Positions 11,500-21,700 of a stretch of 56,475 bases of DNA are shown piece after piece. The translations under genes were made by a program, and so were the position numbers. Source of the stretch: Chromera velia (lineage: Eukaryota > Sar > Chromeraceae); contig JAHBMJ010000111.1 of NCBI GenBank assembly GCA_018398765.1, positions 1-56,475 on the forward strand. The letters run 5' to 3'. Every line of letters starts with the position of its first letter. The first letter of the stretch is position 1. The notes beneath the pieces were generated by a model. That model had not been told where the DNA came from and ran no database searches. It saw only the letters and a list, made by a program, of their open reading frames with translations.

Positions 11500-12265
11500 C
11501 AATTTAAGGAAGGTGAGGGGAAAGGCCAACGACAAACCGTGACTGATTAGGGCTTTCATGCAGTTATTCAAAATAATTCAAAGAGTCTGTTGCTCTGGCT
11601 GATCAAAGAGTTCAAGTCTTCTTCTGCAAGTTAGGATGTCCTTTTAAGACCTAAACACCTTATGAATTGAAGCTAAGATAACTGTTACCGGAAGCTTTAA
11701 CACTTTTAATATTCACTTCAACTTTAAGTTAGTAATCATAAAATCATAACCAAAACTTTACTGAAAGTAAAACTTTTCATCAAAAAAACTTCTCAGATTA
11801 GTCTAGAAGAGTAATTACAAATAACAGTTTTCCTTGCTTTTAAAACTAGTTTTTAAATTTATAGGTTTCGTTTTTCCTAAAACGAGGTTTTAAAAAATAT
11901 GTATACATATCTTTTAGATGTTAAAACTATAGGTAAAAGTGTATTTCAAAAAAACTAAGTTCAAAAAAATTGATAATGCAGTATTGATTCTTCTAAAAAT
12001 ATATGCAATTTGTAACACAATGGATTTACATTTAGATTTACATACATGATTTTTTTGTATATATATACACTGAATTAAATTTGTATAAAAACATTATTTT
12101 AATTTCTTTACAGTTCAAGTTTTGTAAACAGTGTAAAAAATGCAAATGAAGTTCCATCTTTTTAATTAAAAAATCTCTACTTGCTAGTTTACTTGTAGTT
12201 TGTATGCAGAGTTTTAAGCTTTGAAGCTTTGACGGAATAACTTTTGTTTTTTCAATACAGTGCGT
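11500..12265. other. AT-rich island downstream of DRC4
   Basis: About 750 bp are strikingly AT-rich compared with the GC-rich exons around them, with many TTTAAA, AAAACTTT and ATATATAC stretches. No ORF, tRNA or terminal inverted repeat could be recognised. It ends just past the DRC4 stop codon (12,282), so it may act as 3' flanking or termination DNA. It may also be the remnant of an AT-rich transposon like the one at 52,186-53,162; I found no matching ends. Confidence 0.5.
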
Positions 12266-12281
12266 TTGAAGCAGCGTTTCG

Positions 12282-12865
12282 TCAGCTCATCAGTTGCACC
12301 TCAAACCCAACATTCTCGACTGGCACTCCGAACTCGCTCATCTTTGCTTGATAGGCTCTGGACATTTGCCTGTGCGCCTCTTTGATCTTGTGCGCCTCCT
12401 CGTGGAGGGCCTGGATGATGTCGTTCTTGTAGTGGATAACCTGCATGCAGGGCATTCATACACATCAAGCACATTTATGCGGTATGTATGCATATTGATC
12501 CGATCAATGTGGCTCTGGATTTAAAGAAACCATGAGATGGATTTTGTGCTCTGTACACAGACAGTGCAGAAACCTGAACGTTGTCGAGGGTCTGTGAGAT
12601 AATGAAATTGATGAATGGACAGCTCGCATGGAGAGTGCAACGACTCAAAGACTCACGCAAGGAGACAGAAGAGAAAGCGAAACCGAACTGCAAAAGCACC
12701 TCTTTCTTTCTCCCTCCTGTTGCCGCCCACCCAGAGAAACAAAGGCACTGACAAAGAAACAGGAAAAGTTCGGGCATCCATCCTGCTTCCTCCCTCCCTC
12801 CTCTGTTTTGAGTGTGTGTGTGTGTGTGTGTGTGTAAGCGCGTGCGTACCTGCGTATCTCTGTCT

Positions 12866-12903
<38 letters not shown>

Positions 12904-13021
12904 CCTTGTGTTTTTGAGAGGATAAATGCTCCCTTCCCTGACCTGATCCAGTTTCTCCGATATTCCTCCGGCTGTGGCCTTGTCGAGATTTGCAGAGATG
13001 AGGATCTCCGAGATCTGCATG

Positions 13022-13058
<37 letters not shown>

Positions 13059-15618
13059 ACACATACACGCATATACGGAGAGAGAGAGAAGACAGAGAGA
13101 ACAGGGAAACAGATGGGGATCTTCTAAAGCAGTATGCACTCGCAGACTGCAATCAAAAGGAAAACGGCACACGTGTGATTACTCTCTCTAATGTGATTCA
13201 GCCTCTTCACGGGAACCGATTAAGGAGAGAAAAGGCAAAGTGGCAGCGACAACTCTAGAGCACAAAATTGTTCCTTTCAGCCTTATCGCTCTTTCCTTTT
13301 GGAAATCCAGCGACCAGACGTTCATACAAACAGAGGAACAGGCAGAAGGAAATGATTACTTCCACACAATTTCGTATGGAACAGTGAAACAAGATACACG
13401 ATATCAATGGGGCATACATCAACACGAGAGAGAAAAGATGAATCAATCCAGTTATTGCCCCCCACCTGTGTGTCTGCAACCTCCATGGCCTCCTCGAGAG
13501 TGTCCAATTTCTTCTCCAAAATCAAATTCTGCAGACAGACAGATAGACAGATAGACAGACGCAGAGAGTACAGAACAGGTCTAACAATTAAGTGAAAGAA
13601 TTCACGTTCTCTTTTGTTTGTCTGTCTGTCGCTTTTCTTACAGAAGCAAGAGAGCCGCTTTACTTTCAAGACACGCCAATGTGAAACGATAAGATGAAGA
13701 AAGAACGAGATGGTGTGCTGGAATGAATGATTCAAATCAGAAGGGGAGAGATAAACTGAAGAATCCCTCTTTCTTGCAAGGATTCTTTCGAACGAGGAGA
13801 GACCCATGCGCCTGCCCACCTTGAGTCCTGTTCGTTGTTGCACTTTGTACAGCACCTCCTGAAACTTTCCGTACAAGTCGTTCCTTTCCTGCGCACGATC
13901 ACGTACAGAGGAAGGCAGATAAGTAGATAGGTAAGAGAAAGAACACAGTCACTCGCACGCACACACAATTACGCAGATGCAGAGGGAGAGAAGAACGGAG
14001 ACAGCCTGTATCGTCTTTTCTTTTCCTTCTTCTCTTTCTTTATTCTCTTCTGTTTTTTCTTTCTTCTCTTGGCGCACTCTCTCAGTGGAAGGATACCAGG
14101 GGTCCCTCCAGGACTCGAGCGTACCCTGCAGCCCTTCCAGACAGACAGATAGACAGAAACAGAGGGAGGGAGGGAGGGAGGGAGGGACGGAAGGAGGGAG
14201 AGAGGGAGAGAAGGAGAGAGCGAGGGAGGGAGCCAAAGAGCGACATGGACAAAAAGAGGCATTGAACAACAAAGTCGGATCCAAAAGCAGGAAAGTCTTA
14301 AAAACCTTGACGGCGCACAAAGAAAGGAAAATTCAAATCGCTCAACAGAACTCAAAACGAAGCAATCACAACGAACCTACCTTTGTTGCTCTCTGCAGTT
14401 GCTGCTCTGTCACTTCCTTCTGCAAAAGCAGATTCCCCAGAAGGGACTCCTGCCCTTTCAGAGATTCCTTCACTGCCTCCAGCTTCTTCTTGTCAAGCCC
14501 GTACAGCTTTAGCTCGGCATTCAAACTCTCAACCTCCATTCTTGCTCTCCTCAAAGGCTCTGCAGGGATTTGTCGATAGAAGACAATTCCGCGCATTCAT
14601 GTGTATGTGACGATGTACATGTGTCTGTGTTCTCATGACACCAGCCCAGACAGAGGAAGTGGACAAGCGAAGAGCTAGGCTCTCTGAAGATCAAACACGG
14701 CCGGGAGCGTGCATGCCTACTGACGGACGGACGGACCGACCGTTGAGGTCTCGATGTTTTGCTTGGAGGTCAAGCATCGTCTTGGCATCCTTCGCTTCTC
14801 CTCGCTTCAGCTCCTCGTGATCCTCCTGTACACAAAGAAAGAAATAAAAAGAGAAGAGAGAAAACCTGGAGCGTGTGCTACTTTGGATCGGCGTTGAACA
14901 TGGTACTGCTTCATTTCTCCGGTGCAAGGTCATACTATCTGGAAAAAGCGAAAAAAGCGACAAAGTGGAAGGGCATGGAAGCAGAACTGCGAAAAGACGG
15001 GAGGGAGAAAGGAAGTGAATGAGTTACAGAAAAACACTGAGAGAAACCACAAAGACACCGAGAGACATGTCTTGAAGTAAATCGATTACTATTTGCGGAA
15101 GAAGGAGAAGAAGACATGTGCAAGACAAGAAAGTGAAAAGCGAATGCATGTATGAGAAGTCGCGCCAAGACAAATGCCTGCTTCCGTTTCTGCGTTAGAC
15201 CTGGTTAAATGAAGACCCACACTCATTCGCTCAATAACTCACTCGCTCACTCACTGACTCACTTTGAGTCTCTTGATGAGGTCCAAATTGGAAGACGTCC
15301 TGTCCAGGTAGTAGTGCTTGATGGCCGCAAAGTCGATCGAATTGTGCAGCATCACCTCTCTGCAAGCGAAAGAAAAGGAGAGATACAGACACGGCGACCG
15401 ACAGTTCACGCACAGAAGTCAGTGACGGCGAAACGAAAAACTCAGGTGAAAATAAAGCATATCCCTTCATTCAAAGCAGCAGAGTTCACCTTTGGCGGAC
15501 AGATAAAGGAGACAAATTGCCGCGATGTAGTTCTTCTTTTGATCTCCCTTCGATTTTTCTTTTGTCCACTTCGTTCGTTCATCTGGTAGTGGATCCTTCT
15601 TCTTTCTCCAAACAAATT

Positions 15619-15658
<40 letters not shown>

Positions 15659-17326
15659 GCACTTGTCTGCCCACTCATCAATTCATTCCTTTCCTTTGCC
15701 TCTCTTTGTCTGTCTCTGTTTGTCCAACTGACTGACGCGACGTGTTGGTTCTTCACATCTTCAATGCGTGCCAGTTCCCTCTTCCTCTGCTCGTCCATGT
15801 CGTCCCTCATCTGCAGTGGCGACGCAATACATGCATGTCCACACAAGAGAAGGAATATGCAGATGTCCATACAGGTCCATATACACTGACAGACACGTAC
15901 ATACGCACACAGAAGCAAACATAAGATTGGGAAGAAGAAAAACGGATAAGGAGGTGGAAATGAAGAGTTCTGAGGGTCGCACTCAATAAGCAAGCAAAAT
16001 GGCCACACAAGTCCATTTATCACACTTTGAACATGAATTTTGAACACAACAAAGAAAGAAAACATCGGCAAGATCCATCGGCTGAAAAGAGTAAAATGCT
16101 GCCGACGGATCCGTCCCTTTTTGTTGACATTTAAAAGAAGAGGAAGGAGACTGAATTGATTATGTTCCTGGTCCATACTGACGGACGTTTTGAAGATGTT
16201 GCTTGTACTTTGCTTGCAGGTCTTTTGCCTTTGCCTCGAACTCATTCCTCAACGCAAACACCTGCTTATCCTGTGTGAGCCTCATCATCCTCAGGGTCCG
16301 GTCATGAGACTCCTGTGTCTCCTTCAACTCCTCAGTCAGGGCTCTAGAGTCTCTCTGGAGGTCACTCTCCCTCTCCCTGTGCTCCTCTTCCAACTGCTGT
16401 AGGGCCGTCTCCACGTCTATCTGCTGGGAGATCTGGGCGTCTGTCTCGTGATATCGCAGGTGCTTCAATCGCTGTTTGAATACCTGCGTGAAGCAGCACA
16501 TTCACATTCATAGACGCGTACGTACAGGTATACGAGAGGCCGGGACAGTGCACGCAACAGAAGCACAGAGTGACAAAGGACATCGGGCTGGCTGCAAGGA
16601 GCGCCAGATGACAACCTGAACTGTTTCGTTTCATGACGACACCTGAGCGTACCCACCGAAATAGAAAAAACCGAAAATTCAACAACATGTTGGAAAAGCA
16701 AGGAAGACTGGAAAAGCACAAAGAGCTGGTGAGTAAGCTGATGAAGAGAGACGCCGATAGACGTGAGATAATTCATTTATTGATGGGGTGTCTGCCTCAG
16801 TCTCTTTTTGCGGAGTGATGCCGCTGACACTCATTTTGATGCAGTTGGTCTGTTCCATATCCCATCAAAATATTTGCCTGACCTTCAACTCGATTTGGTG
16901 CTTCTCGTCAAGATCTTGCTGCTCTCTTTCTTTTGCCCTCAAGTCCGCCATACGGTCCTGCAGGTTCACAAAGATCGAAGGAGGGGGTGGGGGGGTGGGG
17001 GGGTTAGGCGCTTCTTATCTTTCTTCTGATAGTCAAAGTCAAAGGCAGAAAAGGTACGATGAGCACCATCTGATTCACTTCCTGACTTGTTTCGCAATGT
17101 TTCTGGTCGGTCAAGATCCCGACCTCTGTCCTCCGCCTGTGTGAAAGTTGCAGATATAGATGCCTTTCCAGTTGAATGCCCCTGTAGGCCTCTTTTTGCG
17201 ATGCCTGCCCGTCCCTTCATCTATTTGTCTGTCTATCCACTGTCTATCTATCCACCTCTATCTATCTATCCATCTATCCATCCATCCATCCATCCATCCA
17301 TCCATCCATCTATCTATCTATCTACC

Positions 17327-17361
<35 letters not shown>

Positions 17362-18071
17362 GTCTGTCTGTGTTGTCTATCTATCTATATGTCTTTCTAT
17401 CTGACTCCCAATCCATCTGCCTGTTTTGTTGCTTGGCTGTTCGAACCCACCTCCTGATCCTGCCTCTCCGTCTATCTGTCCATCCGTCTATCCGACTGTC
17501 CTTCAGTCATTCTGTAAATCCATCTGTCCCCCTGTCTGTCCACTGTTCCTTCTTTCTTTCCTGAACTGACATCTTTTCCCTTCTTCTCTATGATCCAGAA
17601 GTAGTTCAGCTTCTCTCTCTCCTGGAGGAGTTCATTGAAGGAACGTTCCTCGGCCTCGCACTGCGCCTTCAGAAAAGTTGCCTGACACAGAACAGAAGCG
17701 CGCATACATATGGAAATAGCTGGTTGCTTTTGATGACATCTGTACACATGCCAGAAACCCGCGCCTCGGAACAGTCAGTCCCAAAGCAACAGTCAGAGCA
17801 ACAGAACATTTGAGATATGTACTTGAGCCGTCCATCCGATATCGTTTTTCAGGCTGACCAAAACCAGTGAGACCAAGACTCACAGATAGCGGTCTCTCTC
17901 AGAACAGCAATTGTGGGGGCACGAGCCCTCCATTCTCCAACCCGCACACTGACTCGCACCCGTCGTACCTACCTCTTGCTTGGCCGCCATCAAAAGTCGC
18001 AATCCTTCAGCCTCCCTCGCCTCCGCTTCGGGGTCTCCCCCCTTCTTCTTACCCGCCTTCTTGGGGGCCAT
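12282..18071 (-). CDS. DRC4: Dynein regulatory complex subunit 4 (DRC4/GAS8)
   Basis: Twelve exons join in one phase to 459 aa (human GAS8 is about 478): 17973-18071, 17571-17681, 16883-16957, 16187-16483, 15737-15810, 15263-15359, 14741-14825, 14381-14559, 13820-13888, 13466-13528, 12943-13014, 12282-12440. The start MAPKKAGKKKGG is the Lys-rich N-terminus typical of this family. Further family landmarks are EREKLNYFWIIEKK, VFKQRLKHLRYHE, FAAIKHYYLDRTSSNLDLI, ERNDLYGKFQEVLYKVQQ, NLILEKKLDTLEEAME, ANLDKATAGGISEKLD, and the end MSEFGVPVENVGFEV. The protein is coiled coil almost throughout. DRC4 is a core subunit of the nexin-dynein regulatory complex that links axonemal doublets and controls beating. 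It shares its upstream region with the divergent transition-zone gene at 18,788. No damage is seen, so it should be functional. Confidence 0.95.
12810..13072. repeat. Intronic (GT)n, (CT)n and (CA)n microsatellites of DRC4
   Basis: Three dinucleotide tracts flank DRC4 exon 11 (12943-13014): GT repeats near 12812-12834, CT repeats near 12871-12898 and CA repeats near 13024-13068. All lie in introns. On the gene strand the CT tract becomes GA and the CA tract GT. Confidence 0.9.
15622..15658. repeat. Intronic (CT)n microsatellite of DRC4
   Basis: A perfect CT dinucleotide tract of about 37 bp in the intron between DRC4 exons 5 and 6. Confidence 0.9.
17217..17400. repeat. Intronic (TATC)n/(CATC)n microsatellite of DRC4
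   Basis: A compound tetranucleotide satellite (CATC and TATC units with interruptions) in the intron between DRC4 exons 2 and 3. The Ser/Ile/Tyr/Leu-rich ORFs across it are artefacts. Confidence 0.9.
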
Positions 18072-18787
18072 TCTGAATGATGGAAGGGGTCACTCTTTGC
18101 TGGGTGACCTGATACTGTAGATAAGACACCTGTTGTGCAGTCGACGATCTGTTCTGTTGCGTGCACGTGTTGCTTTACGGGTCAAGAAACGAAATCAAGT
18201 CATTGGAAGTGCAAATCCTTGGAACCGTTACTGGGCCTCCATATGCAAGACCAGGGAGACGCTTAATTTCGTATGCTGCCAAAGTTGTCCTGCATGTCAC
18301 AGTGAATGAGATATGAGTCTTATTGGAAGGTCGAAGTTGCAACTTGCAAGGAAGAATGAATCATTCAATTGCATACCGCGGGCCCAGCTGGGGCCCCGGC
18401 AGCGCGCGGCGACAAGACCCCGCGCGACCTGCAGCCGCAACATTTTCGCTTTGCTGCCGGGGCCCGAGCCGACCATGCAGTGACATTCATGCATGTATGC
18501 ACTGAGCACAATACGCGTACGTACGTACTTCAAGCGACAAGGAGCCAATGATGCAAAATGGCTGCCTCGCCATGAAGCTCCCTTTTTCCAGGACCACTAC
18601 TCAATGAGTTGCAACCATATTGCAACCCGCGGCATCCGGCAGTATACTCAAAGACAAAGTAGATTTTCGAGACTCCTACTCGAACCATCCAAGCAACTGT
18701 TGCAGGTTGCATACCTTGCGTTCAGTGCAACACTGAAAGACACGCACACTCCAATCTTCAGTTTCTCAAGAGCGTAGGAAGGACGAC
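18072..18787. promoter_or_regulatory. Bidirectional promoter region of DRC4 and the giant C2/EF-hand gene
   Basis: These 716 bp separate two divergently read ciliary genes, so they very likely hold both promoters. Visible elements are a GC-rich core with CCGCGGGCCC and GGGGCCCCGGC (18,379-18,470), and two copies of the palindrome GTTGCAAC (18,336 and 18,608). Further GTTGCA/TGCAAC half-sites occur near 18,620, 18,700, 18,707 and 18,727. An ATGCATGTATGCA stretch lies near 18,489. GTTGC half-sites resemble halves of the RFX X-box that drives ciliary genes in animals; the spacing here is not a classical X-box. Confidence 0.55.
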
Positions 18788-21700
18788 ATGTCACACTTTT
18801 CTAGCGACGATGCAAAGATGTCGCGTGCCCCGACGGAGGGGGACCTGGGCGCGTCTTCCCTTCACAGTTCACGCAGAGTCGACGCATTCCTTTCAGGAGG
18901 AGGAGAGAGAGAAAGAGAACAGCAACCGAGCGGCCCCAGCCACTCACAGGTGCACCAACGCGACAGTGAGGGACCCTCCCGCAACGCCAGTGAAGCTCAT
19001 GATCAGATCACATCACAAGCATCCTTTCGGTCTGGACACACTGGTTTGTCAGGAATGAGAAATATGTTCTCAGGAAACAACAATGCAAACAACACCAATT
19101 CAAACTCTGATGACAGAGACAGGGACCGTCACAGCGAAAGAGTCAGCATAGGAGGAGGGCACATACCCGACAACACAAACACAGCCAACATGAGTGTGCG
19201 CCATTGGGACCTTCTGGGTGAGGGCACATCAGATCGAGGGGTAGGGGTGGCAGGGGACTCTCCTGCAGGTGCGTACGATCATCAGTATTCTTTCCGACAG
19301 TCGGATGCTCGAGGTTCTGCTCGTGACGGCAGCGGCAACGGCCCCCTTCCCCTGTCTGCCATGGGGGATCGCCAAGCCTCGGCACAGACAGGCTTCAGCC
19401 TGCTTCTGCAGGGGCGGCCTGTGCGTTTACAGGAGAAGGCAGAGTCGATTTTGAGGAAGTACGGAGGTTCTGTCCCAGTGCAGTCTTTCCATGGTCAGTC
19501 ACTTTCCAATTGGAGGGATGATGCAGAGAGATAGGAAAGAAGTAAAACGAAGCGAAGAGAATGCCTGGATGAGGAAAGAGAAGCAAAAGAGAAGAAAGGA
19601 GAACAAGAGTAGAGAGAAAAAAGGAAGCATGGAGAAGATAAGAGGCTCGGAGATCAGGCTTTTCTTTCAGTTGTTGAAGTCGAGGAAAGATATTAACACT
19701 CTTCCTTCAAATAGACACATGCATGGATCCAGTGGTGCTTTCTCGTTGTAGACCCCCCCCATTCGTTTTCCTCTCTTTCCTCCCACCTCATACCTGCTTC
19801 TGCTTTGATTATTCAAATGTGTGCAGGCACGCGTACCGCCGCGTCTCGACAACCCGACAACCGCCCCTCATCCGCAAGAGCAAGAACAGGCCAATCCAGG
19901 TCCCGTCTCCGAGACCGCCCCCCTCCCCGCACTTGTCAGGGCCAACGCCGCGGTTGCTCCGCCTCAGGAGGCAGCCACGCCCCCCAGTACGAAGACGAGA
20001 ACATCGCGTTGAAGAGGCAGATTGTGGAATACGAAGAGTCCATTCGGGCCCTTGCGGCAAGATTCCAAAGGGCTCAGAGAGACCTTGTGCAAGCAGCCAG
20101 AGAGACCAGTCCACACACAAAGGCAGCACGCAGCACCAGTCCCGCAGCCCTTCTGCGACAAGAGCACGCCTTCAAGAGAGCAGCTGCCCGACTTGAGGAT
20201 GACGACAGAGCTGCCATCCGAGGGGACCCCCCTCCCATTGGAGCAGATCTGGAGGGGGCGTTGGTGGGAGAGCAGCTGGTGCAACTGCGGAGGGAAATCG
20301 GGAATGCGGCAGACGATCGGAAGAGGAAGGAGAAGAGAATGGCGATGCTGGTCCCAATGGGAGGGCGGGTATGTTTGGCTGTTAGGTTGAAGGAAGGTGA
20401 TGTTGCATGTTGGCGTTTTGGTTACTGCCTGTTTGTCCAGTACCTCTATATGCTCTTCCCAGCGTCCCTTCGAGCACACAAGACTAAAGGGGACAGGCCT
20501 TCTCCCGCAGCACCCTTTCCTCCCCACATTCCCTCTTTTTGTTCTTGCTTTCTTCCGTTCCTCTAATGGATTTCCATCCATACTTTAGACATTATCTGTT
20601 TCCTCCTTTTTTTTGGTGCGCCATTGGAATTAAGCGCACTTCATTTCATTGCTTTCTAGTTTCTCCTGCGAGCCCTTTTGGGGTCAACATTTTTGAAATA
20701 TCTGTCGATGACATCGTAGACCTATGTGTATCTTTTTCATGACCTCTGTCCCTCCTCGTTTCTCTGCAGCCCCGAGGAGGTAGGGTGATGCCCGGAAGAC
20801 TCAGGGCTCGAGACGGCATCTTTGCTCCTCCCTGCGTGCCCCCTGCCTCCCTGTCCCCTCGATGCAAGGAGACCCCGATCGTTTCGGCGTTGAGGGCACA
20901 GCTGGAAGTCGAGAGGGAGGCGCTTTCGGAACTGGCGATCAAACACGAGCGGCTGCAGAGAGAGGTGGAGGATAAAATCAAGGGCCGAGAGGAAAGTGCG
21001 GTCAGGAGATTTTTTCCAAAGCGACACCGTGTCTTCTAGCTGTTTGTTTCACTGTCTTCAACCCTCCTCTTTCCTGTTCCCGTCTGCAATGTAGTCGAGT
21101 GAGATAGATGCCCCTCCGGCAATTCAGGTCGAAGGCTGCCTGGCTATCATTCTTACCGTTGACTCTTTTTCTTTTGACAAATGTGTTCTCTTTCTTCCTG
21201 TGCCTCTCTCTCTCTGTGCAGGTGAGCCAGTCCACCCTAAAGGAGTACCAGACCTCCCTCGTTGACCGTGACTTCAGGTTGAGGGAGTTAGAAGAACAGG
21301 TTCAGGAGGCCAGATTGCTCAAGTCAGAAGCAGAAGCAGAGGCAAAAGTCGCGAAGGAAAGACAAACAGCGGCACAGAAGGAAATCGACGATGCGAGGAA
21401 ACGAGCAGAGGAACTCAAGACCAGTATGGAGGACCTCTTTCGAGATTCCTTTCTCGCTGGAAAAGACAGGTAGGTAAGTCGGTCGGTGGGGAAGAGGTCA
21501 TAATGTGTGCGTGCAACAACAAAACGTGAGAAGAATTCCACGGAGTTTTTTGCTTTTCTGGCACTTTTCAGCCTTCTCTGGCTCGCCTTCAACGGTGTGC
21601 ATGCGCGTGGGTGCATGAGTGTATGTATGTATGTATGTATGTATGTATGTATACATGTGTGTGTTTGCGTGCTTCTGTTGTGACTCCCTTTTCCCTTGTC

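Larger units (their letters stand above)
9549..11500. other. Intergenic region without a supportable gene
   Basis: Apart from the two intron-like repeat copies (9960-10052, 11254-11348) I see only degenerate small repeats. Examples are GATGCAGAAGTA(C/T)GAG near 9752 and 9912, and a degenerate repeat of about 77 bp with TCTACGCC(G/A)CAGGCA at 10490 and 10562. No ORF here has a recognisable domain or consistent splice partners. Confidence 0.5.

Noticed and set aside
11500..12265. Organellar DNA insertion
   Set aside because: AT-rich composition alone suggests it, but I recognise no mitochondrial or plastid gene fragment.
12475..13172. Overlapping minus-strand ORFs of 139-225 codons
   Set aside because: They are made by (GT)n and (CT)n satellites around DRC4 exon 11.
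14080..14115. Possible extra DRC4 exon between exons 8 and 9
   Set aside because: It has an acceptor-like CTGCAG, but its sequence (GTLESWRDPWYP) is not coiled coil, and exons 8 and 9 join in phase and match the family without it.
15442..16245. A 267-codon minus-strand ORF inside DRC4
   Set aside because: It mixes DRC4 exon 5 with intron sequence and a (CT)n tract. The DRC4 exon structure explains the real coding part (15,737-15,810).
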